Source of the DNA: Boswellia sacra
Lineage: Eukaryota; Streptophyta; Magnoliopsida; Sapindales; Burseraceae
Assembly: GCA_013180625.2 (NCBI GenBank)
Contig: SNVD02004904.1
Location: forward strand, 147,241 to 211,240
Length of the DNA stretch: 64,000 nucleotides
Direction of reading: 5' to 3'
The notes beneath the pieces were generated by a model. The model was not told the origin of the DNA and did not search any database. It worked only from the letters and a program-made list of their open reading frames with translations. Positions within the stretch are counted from its first letter, which is position 1. Every line of letters begins with the position of its first letter. This document shows positions 46,487 through 58,523 of the stretch, in pieces. The position numbers were made by a program, and so were the translations under genes.

Positions 46487-47348
46487 TGTTGGTGTCAACG
46501 TGTGACATCCTTGCATGTGCCATACACATGATAATTTTGGTCCAACTTGTGATAAAAATTTTTTATTATATTATTTCTTATTTTACTTTCTCTAAAAGTT
46601 TATTTAAGGTAGTATTTGATTTATAGTGAATATCTCTTTTAATTAGGACATTATTTATGTATCATAGTTAAGTTAGGAGTATATTTATATGTGTCCTATT
46701 TTATTTAGGAGATTACTTATATCACTTTTTAAATTATTGTTCTTTATCTTAATTTGAGTTTGATTAAGATTCTATAGGATTTTGAGAGAGAGCACCATCG
46801 GATATCGCTTTATATATAATGTTATTTTACATAACTTATATACAAGAGTATATGTCACGGCATTTCAAGAATAATTGGAGGAGGGCTTCAACACAAAAAT
46901 TGAAATGCTTCTTTCATGTTGTTTTATGAGTGTTTTATTCATGTATTAGAGGCTATGATCATGCATGAATTTTAATTAAGTCTGTCTGGGTTAGCATACA
47001 CTTGAGAGAACTTGCGAGTTGAGTGTTTATGTAATTCAGTGTCAGACATCGTGGTTATAGTTTACTTAACAGTGTGTTGTTAAGTTGTCGGCAACAGAGA
47101 GTGGACAGTGTCATTAGAGTTTAAGATCTTGGTAGGATTTTGTTTTACAAAGATTAGATCAATGTGCGAGAGTGAGTCAGCACTGTAAACGATCTTAAAG
47201 ATTGTACAAACAAGAACTTAATGAATTGTAGCTTTAAACTATCCATGGATGTAGGTTTTATAACCAAATCACGTAAAATCCTTATATGTCATTTTACTTT
47301 ACAATTTATTATTATATAATGCATAACTTTATACTTTCATATATCACA
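46487..47348 (+). repeat. 3' LTR of the Sirevirus-type Copia
   Basis: 862 bp, preceded by a polypurine tract and followed by target duplication TTTAT. Confidence 0.93.
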
Positions 47349-47353
47349 TTTAT

Positions 47354-47761
47354 CAATAGTTCAAAACTTTCTCGTTACATATCTTCTTTTGATCCAATCA
47401 TAGGATTTGAAAATTATTTTGTTGTGATCGTCAGCTGTTATTATTCATTTCTTCATTCTAATTGAATCCAATGAATGCATGTTGAGTTTTTTGCTTCTTC
47501 TTTATTGTTTCAAACTGTTCTGATCATGTTAGGGAATTTTGAAACATTTTTTATGCATCTAGATTGATTTGATATGATTATGTGAAGTTTCTGCATGTAT
47601 ATAGGCACATGCTTATTCTTATTTTCAAGAGCAGGCGCACGCCTACTTTATGCCTATTTTCAGAATTTGTCTTTGTTGATTGTTGCTCTTTCTAACCTGT
47701 CTGAATTGCTGATTTTTGAATAATTTCTATTGTCTCTTGTTTTGGTGGAATAATGATTATG
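47354..47761. other. Repetitive spacer, right part of the Sirevirus insertion site
   Basis: Continuation of the DNA interrupted at 36323. It shares GGCGCACGCCTA-type words with 35160-35210. No gene seen. Confidence 0.4.
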
Positions 47762-48440
47762 TTATGATGTATGTTGGTTTAAGATGATTCTCTCACCATG
47801 TGTTACATGTTTGTAGTTAGCTTTAATTTTCTTATGCTCACTTATGTCTAACTTTTATACTTGACATCTTATTTGCTTGTTTTTGGGGGTATTAGTTAGT
47901 ATTTCATTATAACTCTTATCTTCCATACTTATCTTTTCAAGCTATTTACTTTTACGCATCATTTTGGAAATGGTTGTAATCCTCTCCCCAACTCCTCATG
48001 TTTGATGGCAAATGTAACTCTATTCTCCTCTCTCGTTTTATATATGTATTTACACTGTCTCACTCATATGTAATTAAAAAAGACAAAATTTAGTTATATG
48101 CAAAAATGAGTTTAGGATCAAGATGAATAGAATTAATGATTTAAAAAGAATCAACCTAGTAGACCTTAATGGAGCTGGACATTGTACGAACGAACTGAAA
48201 AGTTTGTATGTAACTTTCCAAACCTAACTCTGAAGGGGTGATGGGTAGTTAGGTCTAAGAGCAAGGAATCGGTTATTGTCAATCATATTTTTCCCGCGGT
48301 TAATTGCTCGAGTGGCGACTCCCTTCAATTCTCTGGATCTTGCCTCCGTGGCTTGATCCGATGACCCTATAAGCTTCCTCATAGAACTTAGAAAAGCGGT
48401 GTCGAGGTTGCCGCGACTTTAGTGGGATGGAAGCCCTGTC
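47762..48440. repeat. 679-bp repeat, copy A
   Basis: Nearly identical to 58524-59202, with about six differences by eye. It ends at GGAAGCCCTGTC exactly where the next Copia LTR begins. Contents (GAGTGGCGACTCCC and TAGGTCTAAGAGCAAGG) look like LTR or leader DNA of an unclassified retrotransposon. Confidence 0.9.
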
Positions 48441-50375
48441 TGTTAGCCCTAAGGCTACATGATAATCTTGATGATAACAATACACATTGATTAATTGAGA
48501 TTTACTAACATGTTTATTTATGTGCAAGAGTAAGATCATTGAAATAATTTTAAAATCAAGAAGAGGCTTATTAAAATGAAGTGTTGAAGCTAAGAAGAAG
48601 ACTACATGTTAAAGGCACCAAAGTTTAAGAACAAGGATTGACTCAAGGAATGTGACACATAAGCAATGTTCAATCAATTGGTCATATATATCTCTACAAA
48701 TATCTAAATGACGTGATTATTGAGTCTTTGGAAAGCTTACTCAATTTATAACATTTCTTATGTTTTAATGAAATTCAAATTTCAAGTGGAAGGTTGTCCA
48801 AATCATCATGCAATTTGAAAGACAAATGGAAGCAGCTGACATGAGCACCGAATACTCCTTTGGACATATCTTGAGCTAGAAAAATCAAAATGACTTGATT
48901 CTTACGGCATTGGAAAGATGACTTAATGAAGAACATTTCATATGTTTTGAAAAAATTCAAATTTCAAACAGAAGGCCAGCATAATTGACATGCAATTCGG
49001 TGGACTGACACAGAGAAGAAAAATCAACTCACATGAGCACCGAATGGTGTTTTGGCCATATCTTAAGATAGAGATATCCAAATGCTTTGATTATTAATGT
49101 TTTGGAAAGATTATTCAAATATGCAGATCTTTCATGTTTTGAAGAAATTCAAATTTCAAACGGAAGGCTGACAGAATTATCATTCAATTTGGTGGACTGA
49201 CACAAGAAAGAAAAATCAAGTCACATGAGCACCGAATGGTGTTTTGGCCATATCTTGAGCTACAGATATCCAAATGACTTGATTCTTGATTCGTTGGAAA
49301 GCTTATTCAAATATTCAAATCTTTCATGTTTTGCAGATTTTCAAATTTCAAATGTAACATTGACAAAAATGGCAGACAAAATTACGGTTTTTATGGTGGG
49401 CAGAAAATTTGAAGATGGTGTCTTCACTTGATTAAGTTCATCTCATTTGCCTATAAAAGGAGCCCTTCTCCCATGCATTCAAGTAGAGCAAGAGAAGCAT
49501 TTTATCAAGCAAAAAAAAACAAGAGAAATATCAAGTCTAGAGAGCTTTTATATTCTTTATCTACTCTTTGAAGAGAGTTATACTTTTGTTGTAAAAATTA
49601 TCTTTGTTCTTGTATTGTGGTGAGAGTGAGATATTATTGTAAAGGATAATAGTTATCCTTGAGAGAACTCTTGTTGTGTGTTATCAAGAGTTGAAGGAAG
49701 TTGCCTTGGTGAGGTTGTTCATCAAGAAGAACTCTTGGTGTGGTGTTATCAAGAGTTGAAGGAAAGTTGCCTTGGTGAGGTTGTTCATCAAGAAGAACTC
49801 TTGGTGTGGTGTTATCAAGGTTGAAGAAAGTTGCCTTGGTGAGGTTGTTCATCAAGAAGAACTCTTGGTGTGGTGTTATCAAGGTTGAAGGAAGTTGCCT
49901 TGGTGAGGTTGTTCATCAAGAAGAACTCTTGGTGTGGTGTTATCAAGGGTTGAAGGAAGTTGCCTTGGTGAGGTTGTTCATCAAGAAGAACTCTTGGTGT
50001 GGTGTTATCAAGGGTTGGAAGAAAAAGTCTTGGTGAGGTTGTTCATCAAGCAAGTTGTAAAGATTTCTACAACTTAGTGGAAAGCTTAGCTCGTGGAGCT
50101 AGGAGCCCGTGGACGTAGGCAAGGTTTGCCGAACCACGTAAATTGAGTTTGCACTCTCTCTATCCCTTTCCTCTTTACATTTACTTGCACTTGTGATTGT
50201 TCATTTATTATTCTTTTGATTGCATCTTTGATAAATTCTAATTTCATCTTCTTCACCTTTATTCTCAAAGAAAGAGTTAAATAATTTTGATCTTTCAAGA
50301 AAAGTTTTCTAAATCCGTTTTTATAAATAAAAACCCAATTCACCCCCCCTCTTGGTTGCCATACCTGGGTCAACA
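48441..50375 (+). repeat. 5' LTR with two internal tandem arrays
   Basis: TGTTAGCCC...GGTCAACA. Array 1 (about 48670-49420) has four units of about 190 bp, marked by CACATGAGCACCGAAT and CATATCTTGAG. Array 2 (about 49688-50045) has six units of about 65 bp, marked by GTTGCCTTGGTGAGGTTGTT. TATAAAAG at 49452-49459 lies between the arrays and is the probable promoter. Confidence 0.92.
49452..49459 (+). promoter_or_regulatory. LTR promoter TATA box
   Basis: TATAAAAG in GCCTATAAAAGGAGCCC, conserved at 54731-54738 in the 3' LTR. Array 2 would be in the transcript leader. Confidence 0.6.
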
Positions 50376-50429
50376 AGTGGTATCAGAGCAAGGTTGCTCA
50401 TTTTTTTAAATCTTAACCGATTTTGAGCT

Positions 50430-53427
50430 ATGGCAACTTTTAATTCAACTTCATATATTGAGGGGCTTTCTATTTCTAGACCTCCATTTTTTAATGGAAG
50501 TGATTACTCTTATTGGAAAACTAGAATGAGTATTTTCTTGAAATCTTTTGATTATGATTTGTGGTCTATTGTTTTGGAAGGACCTTTTGTTCCTACCAAA
50601 ATTGAAAATGGGGAATGCATGCTTAAAGAACCTAAAGAGTTTAGTGAAGATGATAAAAAGAAATTGAGTTTGAATGCTAAAGCTATGAATGTGTTGTATT
50701 GTGCTCTAGATAGAAATGAGTTTAATAGAATATCTACTTGTTCTACGGCACAAGAAATATGGCACACACTTGAAGTAACTCATGAAGGAACTAGTCAAGT
50801 TAAAGAATCCAAAATTAGTATGCTAGTTCATAGTTATGAGCTTTTTAAGATGAAATCGGATGAATCAATTTCTGAAATGTTTACTAGATTTACGGATATT
50901 ATTAATAGTTTGAAATCTCTTGGTAAATCTTATTCTAATGTTTAAATGGTGAGAAAGATTCTTAGGTGTCTACCAAAATCTTGGGAGCCAAAGGTGACGG
51001 CAATTCAAGAAGTAAAAGACCTCACCAAACTACCATTAGAAGAACTTATGGGTTCTCTCATAACTCATGAAATCACCTTGAAGGATAATAAAGAAGAAGA
51101 TTACGAAGTGGCAAACATGTGCTTCATGGCTTTAAGAGAAGATGAGGTAAGTATTCAAAACTATGATCCTAAGCTTTCATATGATGAATTACTTAAAGCA
51201 TTCCAAAATTTACATGTGCAAGTTGATAAACAAAATTCAAAAATCAATGCTTTAAAAAAGAAGTCAAAAATCATGTTATCTCAATTAGAAGAGTTGGTGG
51301 AAATAAATGAAGCTTTAGAAAATGAAAATGAAATTTTAAAGCAAAAAGATTTTGAAAGTTTGGAAGTCAAATACATTTATTAAAAACTGAAAATGACATT
51401 TTAAAACAAAAGGATTTTGATAAATTGGAGAAACAAAATGCTATTTTGAAAAAGGAAAATAATGACTTAAGAAATATTGTTGGTAGTTTTACAAAAAGCA
51501 CAAAAAATTTGAATTCTATGTTACAAAACCAAAGGTGTGTTTTTGATAAAAGAGGTTTAGAATATAAAACTCATAAAAATCAAAAGTATTTTAAAAATTA
51601 TTTTGCTCATGCATCTTCTAGGAATAATCCTAATCATTCATGTACTTATTGTGGAAGAAAAGGACACAAAATGCATTCTTGCTATATTAAGAAAAATCCT
51701 AATTTAAAACAAATATGGGTTCCAAAAAGTACCATAACTAACCCCCAAGGACCCAAGAACATTTGGGTACCAAAAAGTCGCTCTTTTAATGTTGATTGTA
51801 GAAACAAAGGAGTGGCAAACACAAGTGGTACTTAGATAGTGGATGCTCAAGGCATATGACCGGAGATGCCTCCAAGTTCTCAAGATTAATCATCAAGAAA
51901 AGAGGATATGTGACCTTCGGTGATAATGCCAAAGGAAGGGTAATCGAACATGGTGATATTGGTAACCCTTCTTTACTTATTATTGAAAATATTTTTGTTA
52001 ATGGTTTGAAACATGATTTGATTAGCATTAGTTAATTGTGTGATAAGGGATATTTTGTTACTTTTGAGCTTAATAGATGTGTGATTAAGGAGGTTAGTAA
52101 CAATAAGACATTATTTGTTGATAATAGATGTGTTATATAATTGATATTGATGTTAATGATCATGTAGAAAATTGTTTCATTGTTAATCATGATGCTTGGT
52201 TATGGCATAGAAGGTTAGGTCATGCTAGCATGGACACAATTTCAAAAATTTCTAAAAATGATTTAGTTGATGGTCTTCCAAAAATAAAATTTGAAAAGGA
52301 TAAGATTTGTGATGCTTGTCAATTTGGAAAACAAGTGAGAACTTCTTTTAAACAAAAGAAATTTATTTCAACAAATAAACCTCTACAATTACTTCATTTG
52401 GATTTATTTGGACCATCAAGAACTTAAAGCCTTGGTAGAAAGTATTATGTTTTGTTATTGTGTTCTTTAAAACTAAAAATGAGGTCATACAAGCTTTTTC
52501 AAAATTTGCAAAAAGAGTCCAAAATAAAAAAGGGTATTCTATTGTGTCCATTAGGAGTGATCATGGTGGTGAAGTAGACAATGTTGCATTTGAAAATCTT
52601 TGTGATGAAAATGGTTTTGAACATAATTTTTTCGCACCTAGAACTCCACAATAAAATGGTGTTGTCGAGAGGAAAAATAAGACTATCCAAGAAATGGCTA
52701 GGACCATGTTACTTGAAAATAATTTGCCAAAATATTTTGGGCCGAAGCCGTTAATACCACATGCTTTATAATCAATAGAGTCCATATTAGAGCTTTAATA
52801 AAGAAAACTCCTTATGAACTTTGGAAAGGAAGAAAACCCAAAATTGGATTTTTTAAAGTTTTTGGATGTAAATGTTTTATTTTAAATACTAAGGATAACC
52901 TTGGAAAATTTGATACAAAAGCCGATGTTGGAATTTTTGTGGGCTACTCCAACCATAGTAAAGCATATAGAGTTTTTAACAAAAAGACTCTTACTATTGA
53001 AGAATCTATGCATGTTGAATTTGATGAAACTAATGTTATTTCTTCAAAGAATTTAGATGATGATATTGTTGAGGTAGAAAGGCAAATCAGGGAATCAAGG
53101 CTTGATGAAACGAGCCAAGATGAATTACAACTTTAACAAGAAAAGCTTGTGGAAGTAAATGATTCTTCCCAAGAATTACCAAAGGAATTGAGGTACGCAA
53201 AAGCTCACCCTAAAGATCTCATTATTGGTGAACCATCACAAGGTATGAGAACTAGATCTTTTTTTAGGAACTTTTGTAATCATTTTGCATTTGTCTCTCA
53301 ATTTGAACCAAAATCTTTTAAAGAAGCCAAGAATGAGGAAAGTTGGATTTTGGCTATGCAAGAAGAATTGAACCAATTTGAGAGAAATCAAGTTTGGGAA
53401 TTAGTCTCTAGACCTAAAAATGACTAA
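50430..53427 (+). pseudogene. Copia gag-protease-integrase with RT and RNase H deleted
   Basis: Gag from ATG 50430 (MATFNSTSYIEG, then NGSDYSYWKTRM) has TAA at 50943 and 51381. A coiled-coil stretch follows and a zinc knuckle CTYCGRKGHKMHSC at about 51640. Protease (WYLDSGCSRHMTGD, 51826) is in another frame. The integrase zinc region LWHRRLGHASM to CDACQFGKQ is at 52200-52330; the core has a short deletion near 52450 and TAA at 52652 in the TPQ-NGVVER motif. The linker runs to the RT start (WILAMQEELNQFERNQVWELV, ending 53427). The next bases are 3' untranslated sequence, so the remainder of RT and all RNase H are missing. Confidence 0.88.
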
Positions 53428-53731
53428 ACCCCTTAGTCATGATATATTTTGCATAATTAGAAGAGGATTAGGCAGGTTGGATATGTCTTAATTTTATTTT
53501 TATATGATTATCTTTGAATGGTAGCATATGTTAAGGGGGAGAATATATTTAGGGGGAGTAGTTAATTTGATTACATCTTTTTGATGATAACAAAAGGGGG
53601 AGAAATAGTTGGATTGCTTATATTCATAACAAGTGCTATTCTTTTTGCTTATTGTTGATTTTATTTTCATTCTTGATTTAGATTATATTTTAAAGCAATC
53701 AATGGTTTGTCATCATCAAAAAGGGGGAGAT

Positions 53732-55366
53732 TGTTAGCCCTAAGGCTACATGATAATTTTGATGATAACAATACACATGGATTAATTGAGATTTACTAAC
53801 ATGTTTATTTATGTGCAAGAGTAAGATCATTGAAATAATTGTAAAATCAAGAAGAGGCTTATTAAAATGAATGTTGAAGTTAAGGAGAAGACTACATGTT
53901 AAAGGCACCAAAGTTTAAGAACAAGGATTGACTCAAGGAATGTGACACATAAGCAATGTTCAATCAATTGGTCATATATATCTCTACAAATATCCAAATG
54001 ACGTGATTCTTGAGCCTTTGGAAAGCTTACTCAATTTATAACATTTAATGAAATTCAAATTTCAAGTGGAAGGTTGTCCAAATCATCATGCAAGTTGAAA
54101 GACAAATGGAAGCAGCTGACATGAGCACCGAATACTCCTTTGGACATATCTTGAGATAAAAAAATCAAAATAACTTGATTCTTGCGGCATTGGAAAGATG
54201 ACTTAATGAGGAACATTTCATATGTTTTGAAAAAATTCAAATTTAAAACAGAAGGCCGACATAATTGACATGCAATTCGGTGGACTGACATAAAAAAGAA
54301 AAATCAACTCACATGAGCACCGAATGGTGTTTTGGCCATATCTTAAGATAGAGATATCCAAATGCTTTGATTCTTAATGTTTTGGAAATTTTATTCAAAT
54401 ATGCAGATCTTTTATGTTTTGAAGAATTCAAATTTCAAACGGAAGGCTGACAGAATTATCATTCAATTTGGTGGACTGACACAAGAAAGAAAAATCAAGT
54501 CACATGAGCACCGAATGGTGTTTTGGCCATATCTTGAGCTACAGATATTCAAATGACTTGATTCTTGATTCGTTGGAAAGCTTATTCAAATATTCAAATC
54601 TTTCATGTTTTGCAGATTTTCAAATTTCAAATGTAACATTGACAAAAATGGCAGACAAAATTACGGTTTTTATGGTGGGCAGAAAATTTGAAGATGGTGT
54701 CTTCACTTGATTAAGTTCATCTCATTTGCCTATAAAAGGAGCCCTTCTCCCATGCATTCAAGTAGAGCAAGACAAGCATTTTATCAAGCAAAAAAAAAAA
54801 CAAGAGAAATATCAAGTCTAGAGAGCTTTTATATTCTTTATCTACTCTTTGAAGAGAGTTATACTTTTGTTGTAAAAATTATCCTTGTTCTTGTATTGTG
54901 GTGAGAGTGAGATATTCTTGTAAAGGATAATAGTTATCCTTGAGAGAACTCTTGTTGTGTGTTATCACGAGTTGAAAGAAGTTTCCTTGGTGAGGTTGTT
55001 CATCAAGAAGAACTCTTGGTGTGGTGTTATCAAGAGTTGAAGGAAGTTGTCTAGGTGAGGTTGTTCATCAAGAAGAACTCTTGGTGTGGTGTTATCAAGA
55101 GTTGAAGGAAGTTGCCTTGGTGAGGTTGTTCATCACGAAGAACTCTTGGTGTGGTGTTATCAAGGGTTGAAGAAAGTTACCTTGGTGAGGTTGTTCATCA
55201 AGAAGAACTCTTGGTGTGGTGTTATCAAGAGTTGAAGAAAGTTGCCTTGGTGAAGTTGTTCATCAAGAAGAACTCTTGGTGTGGTGTTATCAAGAGTTGG
55301 AAGAAAAAGTCTTGGTGAGGTTGTTCATCAAGCAAGTTGTAAAGAATTCTACAACTTAGTGGAAAG
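53732..55366 (+). repeat. 3' LTR, truncated
   Basis: It carries the same two arrays as the 5' LTR (four of about 190 bp, six of about 65 bp at 54969-55325). It stops after TTAGTGGAAAG; the equivalent 5' LTR position is 50083. Confidence 0.92.
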
Positions 55367-58300
55367 GCGTCAATTGGATTTAACCCTCCATCTGTAATCT
55401 CTATTTGCTGGTTTGCTTCGTTTTTGTTTGCTTTCTTTTTAGTGTGTTTATTTGAGATTTTTCATGTCGTTTCTTTTGAGCTTTTTCATGTTATTTCTTT
55501 CGTCCCAGGTAATATTTTCTAATCTCGGTTTTTAGAGTGGTGGCTTAAAAAGTTCAAGTTCTCTTGAAACGCATTCTGGATCTCTTCAATCCATAATGGC
55601 TGAATAAGGAGGCTAACTTCTAAACTTTGTAGACCCATTCTAACTAACTTGTTTTTTTTTGCTGACTTGTTGAACTTTGTTATTTTATGAGTGAGTTTAG
55701 TTTTGCGTAATTTAGAGTTGTTATGTGTTTTTATCTTTATCAGTTTCGATTTAAAAAAAAAATTGTGGAAAAACCGGAGAATGGCAGAATATGGGGTTTC
55801 CTTAACCCTTGAAACGCATTCTTCTTTAATAACTTTGTAGTTTGTTTATTTCATGTTGTTTGAAGTGTCTTGTTTCTTGTTTTGTTCTTCATAATAAAGG
55901 TATATAGGCTGGAAACCTTAAGTCTGCGGCTACTGGTCCTAAGGATTGTTGAAATATACAATCTTGACTCAGGTGTAACAACGCCACGTACCTCTTTTCT
56001 GGCATTTTGTGGGTCAATGATAAGATAATGATTGAATTAAGAATAACTCTTGGAAAATGATAAATGATGCATGGATCTGTGTGCTTGAAATATTTCTTGG
56101 TTTTCGCTTTGCTTTTGATTCCTTGCCAACATTGAGCACTGAGCTATTATCACTGAGTTATTTGTTCACTTAGAGAAAGTTTATGTAATTTAAATGTTTC
56201 TTCAGATTTCAATGAATTCTAGAACTTGTTTGATGGTCACTCGAGGCGAATCCTAGACTGTGCAACATTGGGGAAATGATTTAGGCCATCTTTGGACCGT
56301 TTGAGCCTTAATAGCCAACCTTGACTAAAATTGATCCTTAGTTACCCCTTTGAGCCTTTGTAAGCCTTTTTCTTTGTTAACTTACTAAAAGATTTCCTAA
56401 CCTCAAATGAATTCATTCCAAACAGTTTATCCCTTACCTATGAGCATGTAGATCGTTCACAATTAAATTTTGAGCTATGTTTTGGTTTTGGGAAGTTAAG
56501 GAGGTTGGGATATGTCATGAGCAATACAAGTGAGTTCTATTGTGTTTAAATAAAAAAAAAAGAAAAACAGAAAAAAAAAACAATCTATACTTATTGTCCA
56601 CGTACTTACACATTGAGGACAATGTGTTGTTTAAGTGTGGGGGAGGGGAAGTGTAATAAAAAAAAGAAAAAAAAAGAAAAAAAGAAGAACAAAAAAAAAA
56701 GAACAAAAGAAGAAGAATAAGAGATCTATACCCTTAAGGTTCTTAAAAAGAATGAAACAACAAAGTGTGGGGGTGTAGTTTTCTTTTGTTTTTTGCAAAA
56801 AAAAAAAAAGATTGAGTGTTCTAAATAAGTTTGGGGGAGTAACCTGGTGAATTGAAATGAAGTTGTGTTATAGGGTTGAGCTCTACATAGTCTTGAATGA
56901 TTTATGTGTTTGCGGGTGATTTGAGCCAAATTATTATCCTTTATCATACCTTCACCCAAGCCAAACGTTTCAAGCTTAATAAAGTCCTACTTGATCCTTG
57001 GTATTATGCATGTCTACATTAGTGGATAGTGACTTGAAAAGCAGGCCTATGGAGTTCATTTATACACACATCTTCAATATTAAATATGATTCATTTTTAT
57101 GCATAAACTCATCTGAGTTACAAGTGATTAGGTGAGAATGGCTCTACACACACACACTTGAGGAATTGAAGTGAAGCGAAACTAATCATTGAGATAAAAA
57201 TCTTGATCAAGTGCATTATTTTGAAGTTTTCCTTGGGTTATAATTAAGTACAATCTTTGAGGCCTATTTGCAAGATGAAGCATTTGTGTGTTTTAATTTT
57301 TTGTTGATTCTGTTTCGGTTTAGTTTTATTTCATATTATCGTAGTTGCTCGAGGACTAGCAAAGGCTAAGTGTGGGGGAATTTGATAAGTGTCTATTTAT
57401 ATATCATTTTCATATCAATTCGTCCATGTTTCGTTGCTATATTCCTTGGTATTTTTATGTTTTTGTGTGGTTTTGATGTTTGTAGGAGTTTTGGAGCAAC
57501 TTGCACAAAAATGGAGTAAAACCCTTCATTTTCACCTCTGCTAGTCAGTGATCTCTCGGATTTAATTGTATTGATATACAATGAACCCGACGACATGTTA
57601 TATACCGTTGGAAAGCTCCCGAAGTCTATTTTCTGGAGAAATTTACGGTTTATAAATCCAATCAGTGTACCAAAAGTTGTAATCAAAACAGTGTGAGATG
57701 TATAGAAATATAATTCCACAAGTCACTGTAGCATGTATAATACGGGGCACTGTAGCAAGTCACTGTAGCAGAGTATTTAAATACATTTTAGGGTTTTATT
57801 TTCATAAATTGAAGAGGGGAGAACGTGGTGGAGGCTACAGCTCTGGAATTCTTTCATCTCTTGGAGTTCTTGAAGGAGAAAGGGAGCTTGGAAAGAGGAA
57901 GAACTACAATCCAAAGAGAATTACATCAAATTTGCTAAGTTTTTCCCTTCCCTTTCATTTTCTGGAATGTCTCCATGTTGTATTGTATTTACCACGTCTT
58001 AAACATGTGTAACTGAATCTGAATTGGTTGAGGGTGATTTCAAAGCCCTTGATATGGTTTTTGTGAGTTGATTGTGCAAGAAATTGTTATCCAATTCTCT
58101 TATTGAAGTTGCTTGTATTCTCCCATATTTAATGCTTATGATTGCTTGCTGATTGTATTGGAGTGGCCAACTGAATATAATCTGGTTGTGATTTATTGCT
58201 AGACTAGAAATCTTGATCCGTAATTGTCTTGAATTTCTAATCATTAGTAGCAAAATTGTGATCAGAGATTATAATTGGAGAATATAACCTAAGTTAAACA

Positions 58301-58520
58301 ATCCGAGCTTGTGTGTTTATTGCTTAGATCAACCTATCTTTCTTATCATAATGCATCCATTGAATTAAACTCAGAGAGCTTGTTCTAGGTTGTTTAATGG
58401 ATAGAGATTAAATAAAGAGCTTGTTTTATTAAACAACAAAGTAAGGAAAGATTGGGGTAATAGAGCTTGTTATTATCTACGGTTGATAACTTCAATGCTG
58501 TAATTAGATGACAATTCTAC
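55367..58520 (+). mobile_element. 3' end of a Gypsy element: untranslated region and truncated 3' LTR
   Basis: Non-coding DNA with repeated GTGTGGGGGAG/GGTGT blocks (56630-56660, 56764-56780, 56830-56840) typical of the 3' region of plant non-chromodomain Gypsy elements. It ends in the polypurine tract AAGTGTGGGGGAATT directly before the LTR at 57383. The LTR stops at 58520, about 290 bp short of the full solo copy. No pol sequence is retained. Confidence 0.8.
57383..58520 (+). repeat. Truncated Gypsy 3' LTR (same family as the solo LTR)
   Basis: TGATAAGTGTCTATTT onward aligns with 41561-42690. It breaks off after GACAATTCTAC, followed directly by repeat copy B. Confidence 0.92.
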
Positions 58521-58523
58521 AAT

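Larger units (their letters stand above)
36324..47348 (+). mobile_element. Copia of Sirevirus type with extra 3' ORF, degenerate
   Basis: An 11,025-bp element bounded by two 862-bp LTRs (TGTT...TCACA) and target duplication TTTAT (36319-36323 and 47349-47353). The primer site TGGTATCAGAGC is at 37188-37199, and a polypurine stretch AAAAAGGGGAAACT ends at 46486. Gag opens with a Sirevirus-like N-terminus, pol has Copia order, and about 2 kb of further coding-like DNA lies between pol and the 3' LTR. A solo LTR of another family (41561-42972) sits in RNase H. The LTRs differ by roughly one base in ten to twelve over the part compared, so this is the oldest complete insertion here. Confidence 0.92.
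48441..55366 (+). mobile_element. Large-LTR Copia lacking RT and RNase H, 3' LTR truncated
   Basis: The 5' LTR is 48441-50375 (1,935 bp) and the primer site TGGTATCAGAGC is 50378-50389. Gag, protease and integrase remnants are followed by only the start of RT. A polypurine tract AAAAAGGGGGAGAT ends at 53731, and the 3' LTR starts at 53732 but stops at 55366, about 290 bp short of the full length, where unrelated Gypsy DNA begins. Because the 3' end is lost, no target duplication can be shown. Gag style and long LTRs suggest a Sirevirus relative. Confidence 0.9.

Noticed and set aside
49634..50036. ORFs made of repeated GVIK/VLLDEQPHQGN-like phrases
   Set aside because: Translation of the 65-bp LTR array in chance frames; the same occurs in the 3' LTR and it is not a protein repeat.
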